Shown: positions 16,046 through 26,697, numbered from the stretch's first letter. The stretch: DNA of 64,000 bases from Flavobacterium cerinum (GCF_024496085.1 NZ_CP101751.1:1178001-1242000), one strand, 5' to 3'. The notes: generated by a model from the letters alone, not told the origin. Numbers and translations: made by a program.

Positions 16046-17186
16046 CCTTTTTAAAAGTGATTTGCATCGTGGTGCCTTTTCCGATCTCGGAATGCGCCAC
16101 TTTTATTTTTCCGTTGTGATATTCCTCTACAATTCTCTTGGTAAGCGATAAACCAAGTCCCCAACCTCTTTTTTTAGTTGTAAACCCGGGATCGAATATA
16201 CTGTTAAATTGCTTTTTAGGAATGCCACTTCCGGTATCACTCACTTTAATCTTTACAAACCGTTCGGTATCTTCGATTGTGATGTTTAATTTTCCTTTAC
16301 CCTTCATCGCATCGATTGCGTTTTTTACGAGATTTTCGATTGTCCAACTATGTAAAATCGGATTCATCATAATATGAATCGGATAATCCGGAGCGTGGAA
16401 AGTAAACTCAACCTGTTTAGAAGTTCGGGCTTGTAAATATTCAAAAGACTGTTCGGTTTCCTGTATCAGGTCGTGATCTTCCAAAACCGGTTCGGAGCCG
16501 ATTTTAGAAAAACGGTCGGTAATAGTTTGTAAACGATTAATATCCTTTTCAATTTCAGATACCGTAGTTTCGTCAACATTGTCGGCTTTCATGATTTCTA
16601 ACCATCCGATTAGTGATGATAAAGGAGTTCCGATCTGATGAGCGGTTTCTTTAGCCATACCGGCCCAAAGTTTATTTTGCGTTGCCATTTTGCTGGCCCG
16701 GTAAAAACTGAAAATCATACCGCTAAAAAACAATCCGATTAATACCAAAGCAATCGGATAGAACTTCAACTTGGTCAGTAACGACGAATTGCCGTAATAC
16801 AAATATTGATTCTGACCGCCTAAATTCATTATAATAGGTTGGTTCTCGGATCGCAATTTATTTAGAAAAGCTCTTGATCGTGCTGAATCGCCACTGATTT
16901 CTTTTTCGACATTAATCATGTTTAGAATACTGTCTTTATCAGTCGTCTGGATAATCGGGATAGTTGTATTATTACTCAGAATCTGAAACGGAAGTTCTAC
17001 TTCTGTATTCTCATCGGCATTGTTTAGGGTTTTGGTCGCCGTAGCCCAAAGTTCCATCTTTAAACGTTCCTCTTCCTTAAACTTCTGAAAAAAAGTATAA
17101 GTATTCCATAATATAAAAACCAGAATATTAAAGGAGCCCAGTATAATGACCCAGCGGATGAGGTTACGTCTTTCGGAAAGATTCAT
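16035..17186 (-). CDS. Sensor histidine kinase, orphan
   Basis: 383 residues: a membrane helix at about 12-32, an extracytoplasmic stretch to about 138, a second helix at about 143-162, and a HisKA-type dimerisation segment with H183 in AKETAHQIGTPLSSLIGW. The HATPase domain has NLVKNAIDAM, DTGSGIP and KRGWGLGLSLTKRIV. It autophosphorylates on H183 and would pass the phosphate to a response regulator, but none is adjacent. The HQIGTPL variant of the H-box (instead of HELRTPL) is frequent in Bacteroidota. The signal is unknown. Confidence 0.93.
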   Translation of the reverse strand: MNLSERRNLIRWVIILGSFNILVFILWNTYTFFQKFKEEERLKMELWATATKTLNNADENTEVELPFQILSNNTTIPIIQTTDKDSILNMINVEKEISGDSARSRAFLNKLRSENQPIIMNLGGQNQYLYYGNSSLLTKLKFYPIALVLIGLFFSGMIFSFYRASKMATQNKLWAGMAKETAHQIGTPLSSLIGWLEIMKADNVDETTVSEIEKDINRLQTITDRFSKIGSEPVLEDHDLIQETEQSFEYLQARTSKQVEFTFHAPDYPIHIMMNPILHSWTIENLVKNAIDAMKGKGKLNITIEDTERFVKIKVSDTGSGIPKKQFNSIFDPGFTTKKRGWGLGLSLTKRIVEEYHNGKIKVAHSEIGKGTTMQITFKKAIV

Positions 17187-17315
17187 GCGTACAGTATTTG
17201 CGTTAAAAATAAGGAAAAGATATAAGGGAGCAAAAAGAAGAACGGGAAATGCGAATGAGTTCTAAATTTTCAGGATTAAGTCGCTAATTTGTATTTTTCA
17301 TTCGGGCTAAAAAAG

Positions 17316-17323
17316 TATATTTG
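17316..17323 (+). promoter_or_regulatory. -7 element upstream of flavin reductase
   Basis: TATATTTG matches TAnnTTTG. Because it overlaps the GTG at 17323, that codon cannot be the translation start; the ATG at 17341 is used instead, with only a very short leader. Confidence 0.7.
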
Positions 17324-17340
17324 TGAAAATTTTTAGAACC

Positions 17341-18216
17341 ATGCTTAGTGTCGATCCAAAGGAGTTAAATCCGATGAAATTACAAGCGTATCTGCAAGGT
17401 GCTGTTGGCCCGAGACCGATTGCTTTTGCCAGTACAATTGACGAAGACGGAAACCCGAATTTATCACCGTTCAGCTTTTTTAATGTATTTAGTTCGAATC
17501 CGCCGATATTGATTTTTTCACCGGCAAGAAGAGTACGTAACAATACGGTAAAGCATACTTTAATCAATGCAGAGCAAACGAAAGAAGTGGTGATCAATAT
17601 TGTCAATTATCCGATTGTACAACAAGCCTCTTTATCCAGTACCGAGTATGGTGACGGAGTAAATGAATTTCTAAAGTCCGGTTTGACAATGGTGCCGTCA
17701 GATGTTGTAAAACCATATCGTGTTGGCGAAAGCCCGGTACAATTTGAATGCAAAGTAAACGATATTGTAAAACTAGGAACGGAAGGCGGAGCCGGAAATC
17801 TGATCATTTGTGAAGTGGTGAAAATTCATATCGATGAAGCCATATTAGATGAAAACGGAACAATCGATCAGTATAAAATTGATTTGGTTTCCCGTATGGG
17901 CGGAAATTGGTATTCAAGAGCCAATATGGGACTTTTTGAAGTAGAAAAGCCATTAACGACATTAGGAGTTGGAGTGGATGCTATTCCTGATTTTATCAAA
18001 GAGAGTCCGGTATTCGATGGTAATGATTTGGGGAAATTAGGTAATGTGGAAGCATTGCCAACCGAAGAAGAGATTGCTATCTTTGTAAAAGAAAATTTTG
18101 CGGTTAAAGCGGTTATCAGTGCCGATGACGAAACCAAGAAACACCGGAAAGCAAAAGAACATCTGGATAATAATGAAGTGCTGACCGCCTGGAAAGTGCT
18201 TTTATCAAAACAATAA
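17341..18216 (+). CDS. Flavin reductase-like domain protein (DIM6/NTAB family)
   Basis: The start at 17341 (MLSVDPKELNP) is decided by the promoter: a GTG at 17323 lies inside the -7 element. The 291-residue protein has the FMN-binding split-barrel signature GAVGPRPIAFASTID and SPFSFFNVFSSNPP, typical of flavin reductase-like proteins that bind FMN and often reduce it for a partner oxygenase. A C-terminal extension of about 90 residues is of unknown function. It appears to have its own promoter. No partner monooxygenase is visible nearby, so the physiological reaction is open. Confidence 0.9.
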   Translation: MLSVDPKELNPMKLQAYLQGAVGPRPIAFASTIDEDGNPNLSPFSFFNVFSSNPPILIFSPARRVRNNTVKHTLINAEQTKEVVINIVNYPIVQQASLSSTEYGDGVNEFLKSGLTMVPSDVVKPYRVGESPVQFECKVNDIVKLGTEGGAGNLIICEVVKIHIDEAILDENGTIDQYKIDLVSRMGGNWYSRANMGLFEVEKPLTTLGVGVDAIPDFIKESPVFDGNDLGKLGNVEALPTEEEIAIFVKENFAVKAVISADDETKKHRKAKEHLDNNEVLTAWKVLLSKQ

Positions 18217-18264
18217 AACGGGTTTATTATAAGCCTCACTATATAAACAATTAATTTTTTTACT

Positions 18265-18654
18265 ATGGAAGTTACAGGGAAAATAAAAGTGATTAACGGA
18301 ACACAGCAAATCAGTGCCAGTTTTAAAAAGAGAGAGTTAGTTGTAACTACAGAAGAGCAATATCCACAACATATTATGGTTGAGTTTACTCAGGATAAAT
18401 GTGAATTACTGGATAGTTATAAAGTAGGAGAGCAAGTTAAAGTATCGATAAACCTGAGAGGAAGAGAATGGGTTAACCCACAGGGAGAAGCTAAATATTT
18501 CAATACCATTCAGGGATGGAGAATTGAAAGAATGCAGGCAGAAGCTCCGGCAGGTGGCGGATATGCACAACAAATGCCTCCGGTACCGGCTGCAGATGCT
18601 TTTGAACCGGCTTCAAGCTTTAACGAAGAAGAGCACGACGATTTACCGTTCTAA
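18265..18654 (+). CDS. DUF3127 domain protein
   Basis: 129 residues. Residues 1-90 (MEVTGKIKVI ... NLRGREWVNPQGEAKYFNTI) match the DUF3127 family of Bacteroidota. It looks like an OB-fold: five-strand layout, basic and aromatic surface. It ends in an acidic tail with DDLPF, a layout seen in single-stranded-DNA-binding proteins, whose C-terminal acidic tip recruits partners. I infer a nucleic-acid-binding role; the family is uncharacterised as far as I know. It is followed by a clear terminator. Confidence 0.85.
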   Translation: MEVTGKIKVINGTQQISASFKKRELVVTTEEQYPQHIMVEFTQDKCELLDSYKVGEQVKVSINLRGREWVNPQGEAKYFNTIQGWRIERMQAEAPAGGGYAQQMPPVPAADAFEPASSFNEEEHDDLPF

Positions 18655-18664
18655 TCTCATAATA

Positions 18665-18698
18665 AAATCCTGATTATACGATCAGGATTTATTTTTTT
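18665..18698 (+). terminator. Intrinsic terminator after DUF3127 gene
   Basis: Stem AAATCCTGAT / ATCAGGATTT with loop TATACG, then ATTTTTTT. Confidence 0.9.
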
Positions 18699-18703
18699 AA
18701 CCC

Positions 18704-19354
18704 ATGTATTTTTTAACAAGAGAACTTTATTTTCCTCCGGTATCGGAAACGGATTATTCCGGTATATTGGCTGTTGGCGGTGATTTGTCAACGGAAAGGT
18801 TATTGTTGGCTTATAACTCCGGAATATTTCCCTGGTTTGAAGACGGTGAACCGATTACCTGGTGGGCACCGGATCCGAGAATGGTGTTGCTTTTCGATGA
18901 ATTGGTTATTTCTAAAAGCATGCGCAACATTCTAAACCGGAATATTTTTACTGTAACCTTCAATAAGGATTTTCGCAGTGTGATTTCCAATTGTCAGACA
19001 ATAAAGCGTGAAGGGCAAAACGGTACCTGGATTACTGATGATATGATTGAAGCCTATTGTACGCTTCATGAACTTGGTCATGCGCAATCCGTTGAGGTTT
19101 GGCAGGACGATCAGCTTGTCGGCGGATTATATGGCGTGGATCTGGGCCATATTTTTTGTGGCGAAAGTATGTTTTCTAAAGTGTCGAATGCTTCGAAAGT
19201 AGCGTTTATTAAGCTTGTCGAATATCTGAAAACGAATAACTATCTGTTACTGGATTGCCAGGTTTATAACGAACATCTGGAAAGCCTCGGGGCATTTGAA
19301 GTCGACAGAGAAAGTTTTATGAAAGTATTGAATAAAACACCTGACAGGTTTTAA
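18704..19354 (+). CDS. aat: Leucyl/phenylalanyl-tRNA--protein transferase
   Basis: 216 residues starting with FPPVSETDYSGILAVGGDLS and containing GIFPWFEDGEPITWWAPDPR, the diagnostic block of Aat. It transfers Leu or Phe from tRNA to proteins with N-terminal Lys or Arg, marking them for ClpS/ClpAP (N-end rule). The last five codons before the stop (TPDRF) are supplied by a dispersed palindrome, as is the stop itself, so the natural C-terminus has been replaced by repeat sequence. Conserved catalytic residues lie upstream and are unaffected. Confidence 0.96.
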   Translation: MYFLTRELYFPPVSETDYSGILAVGGDLSTERLLLAYNSGIFPWFEDGEPITWWAPDPRMVLLFDELVISKSMRNILNRNIFTVTFNKDFRSVISNCQTIKREGQNGTWITDDMIEAYCTLHELGHAQSVEVWQDDQLVGGLYGVDLGHIFCGESMFSKVSNASKVAFIKLVEYLKTNNYLLLDCQVYNEHLESLGAFEVDRESFMKVLNKTPDRF

Positions 19355-19369
19355 ACATCTGTCAGGCGT
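19337..19369. repeat. 33-bp dispersed palindrome overlapping aat stop codon
   Basis: ACACCTGACAGG ... CTGTCAGGCGT, an imperfect inverted repeat. It starts inside aat (ACA CCT GAC AGG TTT TAA, read as TPDRF-stop) and could fold as a terminator-type hairpin between the convergent aat and thi transcripts. It is the same length as, and closely similar to, the copy inside the ThiE paralogue at 22943-22975. Confidence 0.75.
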
Positions 19370-19376
19370 ATTTATA

Positions 19377-20087
19377 TCAGAAGTTCAGTTTCGTAAACTG
19401 CCACGATAGCGTATTAAAAAGTACCAGTTCGTTATGTAAAACCGGTAGTCCTATAATTAGTTTTAGCGTTTCATGTGCCATCATAGTTCCGATGATTCCC
19501 GGTAAAGTTCCCATAACGCCATTTAAACTGCAATTAGGTACGTCTTCGGGATTGGGTGGTTCGGGAAATAAGTCCCGTAATTGCTTGCCTTTGTTGTGAT
19601 TGAAAACAGCAATTTGTCCTTCAAATTTTAAAATACTGCCGTAAATCAAAGGTTTTTTAAGATTGACACAAGTGTCGTTTACCAGATAACGAGTAGTAAA
19701 GTTATCACAACCGTCTATAATCACATCAAAATCCTGAATAACGGAAGCGGCGTTGTTAGCGGTTAGCTTTTCATTATAGGTTATGACTTTAATTTCCGGA
19801 TTGAGTTGCCGGGTAATGTTAGTTGCAATCATCGCTTTCGGCTGATTTAAATCAGCTTCCCGGTATAAAATCTGACGGTGTAGGTTGTGTATTTCCACAA
19901 GATCAAAGTCAACTATGCCGATAGTACCAATACCGGCTGTAGCGAGATATTGGAGTATCGGACAACCCAAACCTCCGGCTCCTATTATTAAAACTTTTGC
20001 CTCTTTTAATTTTTGCTGACCGGATTCACCGATTTCGGGTAGCATCATCTGTCGGTTATAACGTAAAAAATCCTGTATTGTAATCAT
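19377..20087 (-). CDS. thiF: ThiF/MoeB-type sulfur-carrier adenylyltransferase
   Basis: 236 residues with the nucleotide-binding GAGGLGCPILQYL at about 36-48, DGCDNFTTRYLVND, and the C-terminal GVMGTLPGIIGTMMAHE typical of HesA/MoeB/ThiF proteins. It adenylates the C-terminal Gly-Gly of ThiS so that sulfur can be loaded. No rhodanese domain is present, so sulfur transfer must use another protein. It is the last gene of the thi operon, 7 bases after thiH. The operon context favours ThiF over MoeB. Confidence 0.93.
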   Translation of the reverse strand: MITIQDFLRYNRQMMLPEIGESGQQKLKEAKVLIIGAGGLGCPILQYLATAGIGTIGIVDFDLVEIHNLHRQILYREADLNQPKAMIATNITRQLNPEIKVITYNEKLTANNAASVIQDFDVIIDGCDNFTTRYLVNDTCVNLKKPLIYGSILKFEGQIAVFNHNKGKQLRDLFPEPPNPEDVPNCSLNGVMGTLPGIIGTMMAHETLKLIIGLPVLHNELVLFNTLSWQFTKLNF

Positions 20088-20094
20088 CGTATCA

Positions 20095-21210
20095 TTATCT
20101 GTAGCTATTGTCCCAGTCTTTCCAGACAGGTTCGTATCCTTTATTACTAATAATTGCGGCTATCACATCGGCCGGACGTTCGTCGCTGGTTTCAAATTGT
20201 TCCAACGATTGCGGATCTACAACATAACCGCCGGGATTGGTTTTGGAACTGGCACTCATACTGGTGATACCAATCGGTATGATATTATCCCGGAATTTTT
20301 CATTTTCACGTGTAGAGATCGAAAGCTCAAGATCTTCATTCCAAAGTCGGTAAGCGCAAATAAGCTGTGTCAGATCGCGGTCATCCATAATGAAATTCGG
20401 TTCGATTATACCTTCGGCCGGACGTAATCGGGGAAAAGAAACGGAAAATTTACTTTTCCAGTACGTGCGTTGTAAATAATCAAGATGTAAGGCATTAAAA
20501 AAACTATCGGTACGCCAGTCTTCCAAACCTAAAAGAACACCTAGTCCGATTTTATGAATACCGGCCAAACCGATTCGGTCCGGCGTTTCCAGTCGGAAAT
20601 CAAAATTGGACTTTTTACCTTTCGGATGATACTGTTTGTAAACATCCCGATGGTAGGTCTCCTGATAAACCAAAACGGAATATACACCGGCTTCATGCAA
20701 TTGTTTGTATTCCGATTCTGATAACGGTTGTACTTCAACAGAGATATTTGAAAAATCATGCTGTATCTGATCAATTGCTTTTAGGAAATAATCAATGTTT
20801 ACAGTATAATTGGCTTCACCGGTTACTAATAATACATGATCAAATCCCATGTTTTTTAAAGCAGCGGTTTCATGAGTGATTTCATCACGAGTCAGTGTGC
20901 GTCGTTTTAACTTATTGTCGAAACTAAAACCACAGTAGGTACATATATTCTGACATTCGTTGCTTAAATACATTGGAGCGTACATCTGAATGGTTTTTCC
21001 GAAGCGCTTTTTGGTCAGTGAATGACTTATTTGTGCCATCTGCTCCAAAAAAGGTTGTGCGGCCGGAGCGAGTAAGACAATAAAATCGTCCAGGTTTCGC
21101 TTGTTTTTGGCTAACGAATGTGCTACCTGTTCCGTTGTTGTTCCGTAAATTCTGGATTGAATGGTATTCCAGTCATAGTGCTCAAAAATGGATTGAAAAG
21201 ACATGTTCAT
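20095..21210 (-). CDS. thiH: 2-iminoacetate synthase ThiH
   Basis: 371-residue radical SAM enzyme with the CxxxCxxC cluster motif CQNICTYC and C-terminal domain features such as SASSKTNPGGY. It cleaves tyrosine to dehydroglycine (2-iminoacetate) and p-cresol, giving the glycine-derived part of the thiazole in organisms without ThiO. Start could be 21210 or the second Met codon at 21204. The choice of ThiH fits a lifestyle that tolerates low oxygen. It lies between thiG and thiF, as expected for the thiazole branch. Confidence 0.97.
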   Translation of the reverse strand: MNMSFQSIFEHYDWNTIQSRIYGTTTEQVAHSLAKNKRNLDDFIVLLAPAAQPFLEQMAQISHSLTKKRFGKTIQMYAPMYLSNECQNICTYCGFSFDNKLKRRTLTRDEITHETAALKNMGFDHVLLVTGEANYTVNIDYFLKAIDQIQHDFSNISVEVQPLSESEYKQLHEAGVYSVLVYQETYHRDVYKQYHPKGKKSNFDFRLETPDRIGLAGIHKIGLGVLLGLEDWRTDSFFNALHLDYLQRTYWKSKFSVSFPRLRPAEGIIEPNFIMDDRDLTQLICAYRLWNEDLELSISTRENEKFRDNIIPIGITSMSASSKTNPGGYVVDPQSLEQFETSDERPADVIAAIISNKGYEPVWKDWDNSYR

Positions 21211-21220
21211 ATGGCATTAT

Positions 21221-21991
21221 TTATTCGTGTAAAAAAGAAGTCAAAGGACTGGATGCTATGGCGTTTTTGGTAATCGGTGCGAGTTGTGCTTCGTAAGCTT
21301 TTCGTCCTGCAATGACAGCTTCTTTAAAAGCTTCGGCCATTAATTGCGGATTTCCGGCTACCGCAATTGCAGTATTAACCAGAACGGCATCGGCTCCCAG
21401 TTCCATCGCTTTTGCAGCATCCGATGGCGCTCCGATTCCGGCATCGACAATCACCGGAACAGTACTCTGTTCGATAATAATCTCCAGAAAGTCCTGTGTT
21501 TTTAATCCTTTATTACTTCCGATCGGTGCTCCTAACGGCATTACAGCTGCCGTTCCGACTTCTTCCAGTCTTTTGCATAAAACCGGATCAGCGTGAATAT
21601 AAGGCAGGATTATAAAACCTAATTTGGCGAGTTCTTCGGTTGCTTTTAATGTTTCAATAGGATCGGGTAACAGGTATTTAGGATCGGGATGGATTTCCAG
21701 CTTTAGCCAGTTGGTTTCCATTGCTTCACGGGCCAGTTGAGCGGCAAGAATAGCTTCTTTTGCATTCCGTGCTCCGGATGTATTGGGTAAAAGATGGATG
21801 TGATCGTGATTTAGAGCAGTTAAAATAGTGTCCGCTTTTGAATTTAGTTCAACACGTTTTAATGCTACCGTTACCAGTTCACTTTCTGAAGCAAGGATGG
21901 CGGATTCCATCTGAGCGGATGAACCGAATTTACCGGTTCCGAGAAATAAACGGGAACGGAACGTTTTATCTGCAATTTTAAGAGGATTCAT
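21221..21991 (-). CDS. thiG: Thiazole synthase ThiG
   Basis: 256-residue TIM barrel with [12 protein letters not shown] at the N-terminus, VALKRVEL, and the phosphate-binding region [21 protein letters not shown]. It joins deoxyxylulose-5-phosphate, dehydroglycine and ThiS-thiocarboxylate sulfur to give the thiazole phosphate. Its start overlaps the end of thiE by 14 bases, so translation is coupled. Confidence 0.97.
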   Translation of the reverse strand: MNPLKIADKTFRSRLFLGTGKFGSSAQMESAILASESELVTVALKRVELNSKADTILTALNHDHIHLLPNTSGARNAKEAILAAQLAREAMETNWLKLEIHPDPKYLLPDPIETLKATEELAKLGFIILPYIHADPVLCKRLEEVGTAAVMPLGAPIGSNKGLKTQDFLEIIIEQSTVPVIVDAGIGAPSDAAKAMELGADAVLVNTAIAVAGNPQLMAEAFKEAVIAGRKAYEAQLAPITKNAIASSPLTSFLHE

Positions 21992-22610
21992 ATAGTTTTT
22001 GATTGAGTTGTGTTAGTAGTTGTTTTTGGTTGGAATTATTAGTAATCATACCGGATACGGCTATACCGTGTATCCCGGTTTCAAGTAGAGAATCAATGTC
22101 ATTAAGAGTAATTCCGCCTATCGCGTAAACCGGAATTGTATAGTCCAGGTCATTTAATAGTTGCATTATAGTGAAGTAACCGTTATGACCCAGAATCGGA
22201 CTTAACTGCTGTTTGGTGTCGGTAAACCGGAACGGACCTAAGCCGATATAATCACATTTTTCATGATAGCGTTGAAAGACATCTTGTAGTGTATTTGCCG
22301 TTCCGCCTATGATTTTTTCTTTTCCCAGGATTAGCCGCGCTTTTGATATGGCCATATCATCCAATCCCAAGTGAACACCGTCGGCATTGATCTCCTTTGC
22401 AAGAGCCACATCATCGTTGATAATCAATGTGGCATTGTGTTTTTTACAGCTTTTTTTTGCTGATTCTGCCAGAAGATATCGCTCTTTTTCAGTTCCGTTT
22501 TTAAAGCGAACCTGAATCCACTTGCCGCCATTATGCAATACGGATTCAATATGGAAAAGTTGTTCGTTTAGGGTATTCCCCTGTGATATATACTGAAGTT
22601 TATTGTGCAT
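21978..22610 (-). CDS. thiE: Thiamine-phosphate synthase ThiE
   Basis: 210 residues with the full ThiE pattern: [20 protein letters not shown], the metal/diphosphate site [21 protein letters not shown], the [13 protein letters not shown] segment, and the C-terminal glycine-rich phosphate loop [14 protein letters not shown] ... GIAVSGMI. It couples HMP pyrophosphate with thiazole phosphate to give thiamine phosphate. It is the canonical copy; the gene just upstream encodes a divergent paralogue. Confidence 0.95.
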   Translation of the reverse strand: MHNKLQYISQGNTLNEQLFHIESVLHNGGKWIQVRFKNGTEKERYLLAESAKKSCKKHNATLIINDDVALAKEINADGVHLGLDDMAISKARLILGKEKIIGGTANTLQDVFQRYHEKCDYIGLGPFRFTDTKQQLSPILGHNGYFTIMQLLNDLDYTIPVYAIGGITLNDIDSLLETGIHGIAVSGMITNNSNQKQLLTQLNQKLYESS

Positions 22611-22618
22611 ACGATTTT

Positions 22619-23221
22619 TTATTTCAGATTCTTAACGGTGTTAAATTCATCACGGCATTTTTGGAAACTCAATACCGGATCATCACTGTTCCATATCGCG
22701 CCTAAAAGTGCGATGTTATCAAAGCCTTTTTTTAGCACTGGTCTGATGTTTGAAGCATCAATTCCGCCTAAAGCGACTAGTTGAGTGTTGTAATTTGTTC
22801 GGTTTGCCAAGCTCGTTAAGATGTTTTTTTCTGATTGATAACCGGGTTTGGATATACTTTCAAAAACAGGACTCAAAAAAGCATATTGGTAACGATCGGA
22901 TAAGTTGTTGTATTCCTCAATAGTATGTGTTCCGGTGGAGTAACACCTGAGAGGTTTTGAAAGCCTGTCAGGTGTGAAAAATATGCGATCTTGCTTGCGA
23001 ACATGCATGCGGTTAATTCCGAATGCTGTTGTGAGTTCATGATGTTGATGTAATACCAGTTTATCTCGGAACGAAACAGGAAGCCGATCGAGATAATGTT
23101 GCATTTCGATTACCGAAAAACCCGGTTTTCGGATATGCAAAAGAGATAAGCCGCCTTGAAACATTTCGGAAATGCAATCAAATTCGTTTGTTACGATATC
23201 GGGACTGGTTATTACAATCAT
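22619..23221 (-). CDS. ThiE/TenI-like paralogue carrying an in-frame palindromic repeat
   Basis: 200 residues of the ThiE/TenI barrel family: LLHIRKPGFS, KLVLHQHHEL, and ALGGIDASNIRPVL ... NIALLGAIW. The catalytic Asp-rich LIINDD segment of ThiE is replaced by VLHQHH, so thiamine-phosphate synthase activity is doubtful. Thiazole tautomerase (TenI-like) or a second ThiE-like role is possible. Residues 83-93 (TPDRLSKPLRC) are encoded exactly by a 33-bp palindrome found elsewhere in the window. It lies where relatives have ordinary coding sequence between the HHEL region and STGTHT. The gene sits between thiC and thiE, where I would expect a ThiE-like gene followed by thiD; thiD is missing here. 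Confidence 0.82.
   Translation of the reverse strand: MIVITSPDIVTNEFDCISEMFQGGLSLLHIRKPGFSVIEMQHYLDRLPVSFRDKLVLHQHHELTTAFGINRMHVRKQDRIFFTPDRLSKPLRCYSTGTHTIEEYNNLSDRYQYAFLSPVFESISKPGYQSEKNILTSLANRTNYNTQLVALGGIDASNIRPVLKKGFDNIALLGAIWNSDDPVLSFQKCRDEFNTVKNLK
22943..22975. repeat. 33-bp dispersed palindrome inside a coding gene
   Basis: ACACCTGAGAGG ... GCCTGTCAGGTGT, an imperfect perfect-length palindrome. Read on the minus strand it encodes 11 in-frame codons (TPDRLSKPLRC) of the ThiE paralogue. It is the same size and the same translated frame (ACA CCT GAC AGG) as the copy at 19337-19369. Confidence 0.8.
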
Positions 23222-23223
23222 GA

Positions 23224-25263
<2,040 letters not shown>

Positions 25264-25267
<4 letters not shown>

Positions 25268-25306
25268 TCCTTAAAGTTGTTATATAGGTACGCACTTTAG
25301 GAATGG
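25264..25306 (-). promoter_or_regulatory. Start-codon sequestering hairpin of the thi riboswitch
   Basis: On the minus strand CCATTCCTAAAGT (25306-25294) pairs with ACTTTAAGGAATGG (25277-25264), 13 pairs with one bulged base and a 16-base loop. The second arm contains the thiS ATG. The first arm's CCTAAAGTG (25301-25293) is also a perfect 9-base complement of CACTTTAGG (25411-25403), the 5' strand of the aptamer P1, giving a mutually exclusive fold. Confidence 0.75.
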
Positions 25307-25326
25307 CTACATAATATGAAGTCATC

Positions 25327-25412
25327 TCACTTTTCCCTCCGCCAGTATGAACTGGATCAGGTTCAAAGGGTAAAATCTCAGCCTATATTGTATATAGACA
25401 CCCCTAAAGTGA
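25327..25412 (-). promoter_or_regulatory. TPP riboswitch aptamer (THI box) of the thi operon
   Basis: Minus-strand order: GGGGTGTC, GGCTGAGATTTTACCC, TTTGAACCTGATCCAGTTCA, TACTGGCGGAGGGAAAA, all THI-box blocks. P1 is TCACTTT / AAAGTGA (25412-25406 with 25333-25327). It should shut off thiS-thiC-thiE-thiG-thiH-thiF when thiamine pyrophosphate is plentiful. Confidence 0.97.
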
Positions 25413-25414
25413 AA

Positions 25415-25422
25415 CAAATGTA
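25415..25422 (-). promoter_or_regulatory. Probable -7 element of the thi operon promoter
   Basis: TACATTTG on the minus strand matches TAnnTTTG, immediately before the riboswitch P1 helix. No TTG is visible at the expected -33 distance. Confidence 0.6.
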
Positions 25423-25481
25423 GTATTTAATTTTAGAAATCTGTTTGTGGAATTAGTATTTAACATTCCTAACGGATTATG

Positions 25482-26042
25482 CTAATTTCTTTTCCAGCAG
25501 TTTTCGATATGATCGTCTACCATGCCGGTTGCTTGCATATGCGCGTACACAACTGTTGATCCTACAAATTTAAAGCCTCTTTTCTTAAGGTCTTTACTGA
25601 TCTGATCGGATAGTGGAGTAGTGGCCGGAATGTCCTTTAATGTTTTGTGAGTATTGATTATCGGTCCGCCACCGGTGAATCCCCAGATGTATTCGGAGAA
25701 ACTGCCGAATTCCTGTTGCACCAGCATAAAAGCCTGAGCATTTGAAACGGCTGCACGTACTTTTAGTTTGTTGCGAATAATCCCCGGATTTTCGAGTAAT
25801 TCCTGGATTTTATCTTCATTGTATTGTGCTACAATTTTGTAATCGAATTGGTCGAATGCCTCACGGAAGTTTTCTCTTTTTCGAAGTATGGTGATCCAGC
25901 TTAATCCGGCCTGAAAGGTTTCCAGAATAAGGAATTCGAATAACTTTTGATCTTCATAAACGGGAACGCCCCATTCTTCATCGTGGTATTTTTCGTATAG
26001 CGCATCGTTTTTGCACCATCCGCATCGTTCTTTAGTCTCCAT
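25482..26042 (-). CDS. tag: DNA-3-methyladenine glycosylase I
   Basis: 186 residues from the ATG at 26042 (METKERCGW); an upstream in-frame start at 26075 lies deep inside the preceding gene. The Tag family pattern is complete: CGWC near the N-terminus, YHDEEWGVPVYED, QAGLSWITILRKRENFR, and the C-terminal HIENCW supplying the remaining zinc ligands. It removes 3-methyladenine from alkylated DNA. Its start overlaps the end of the queuosine-precursor transporter gene by 11 bases, so the two form a translationally coupled pair although functionally unrelated. Confidence 0.96.
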   Translation of the reverse strand: METKERCGWCKNDALYEKYHDEEWGVPVYEDQKLFEFLILETFQAGLSWITILRKRENFREAFDQFDYKIVAQYNEDKIQELLENPGIIRNKLKVRAAVSNAQAFMLVQQEFGSFSEYIWGFTGGGPIINTHKTLKDIPATTPLSDQISKDLKKRGFKFVGSTVVYAHMQATGMVDDHIENCWKRN

Positions 26043-26697
26043 CGGATATCGGGTCTTCTGATAAATATTTTTCAATAATATAATGTCCTAGATAAATCAT
26101 CGGTGTTAAACAAATAGCAATGATCAACTTGAAAGTATAGCCGGTTGTGGCCATATTAATGTATTCTGCGGTTGTGATTTTGCCTGTCATCCAAAAGGCG
26201 ATACCGGAAACGATAAAACTGTCGAATAATTGAGAAATTACAGTAGAGCCGGTACTTCTAAGCCAGATCATTTTTTTTCCGGTTTTATTTCGAAGGAACC
26301 AGAATATGGACACATCGATTAATTGGGAAACTAAAAAAGCGATAATACTGGCAATCATAATCCATACGCCCTGCCCGAATACAGTTTTAAATTGTTCATC
26401 GGTTACAGTACTGATGCCTTTTGCAGCGGGAATTTGTATCGCAACAAAAAGAATGAGTAAGCAGTAAGCAATTAGTCCGGCAGTGATAAACGATAACTTT
26501 TTAACGCCGTCACGTCCGAAATGCTCATTGATGAGGTCGGTTGTGATAAATACGACCGGCCACGGAATAATTCCGATACTCATGATAAAAGGGCCTATCT
26601 GGATCAGTTTTCCGCCGGTTAATTCGGCTACAACGGCATTGGCTATAAAGATTCCGGCTAATATGATATAAACCAGGTCTCTTTTGGTTTTAAACAT
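26032..26697 (-). CDS. Queuosine precursor transporter (YhhQ/VUT family)
   Basis: 221 residues with about six membrane helices. Family features: VYIILAGIFIANAVVAELTGGK near the N-terminus (written here as a hydrophobic run at about 9-31), PWPVVFITTDLINEHFG, and SQLIDVSIFWFLRNKTG. YhhQ relatives import the 7-deazaguanine preQ0/preQ1 for tRNA queuosine modification. It is the first gene of a two-gene unit with tag. No preQ1 riboswitch was recognised in the short upstream region. Confidence 0.92.
   Translation of the reverse strand: MFKTKRDLVYIILAGIFIANAVVAELTGGKLIQIGPFIMSIGIIPWPVVFITTDLINEHFGRDGVKKLSFITAGLIAYCLLILFVAIQIPAAKGISTVTDEQFKTVFGQGVWIMIASIIAFLVSQLIDVSIFWFLRNKTGKKMIWLRSTGSTVISQLFDSFIVSGIAFWMTGKITTAEYINMATTGYTFKLIIAICLTPMIYLGHYIIEKYLSEDPISDGD

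Noticed and set aside
17323..17340. GTG start extending the flavin reductase by six residues
   Set aside because: The codon overlaps the TATATTTG promoter element, so it is not transcribed; ATG 17341 is used.
22611..22618. A hidden or broken thiD between the two ThiE-like genes
   Set aside because: Only 8 bases separate them; no remnant is present.
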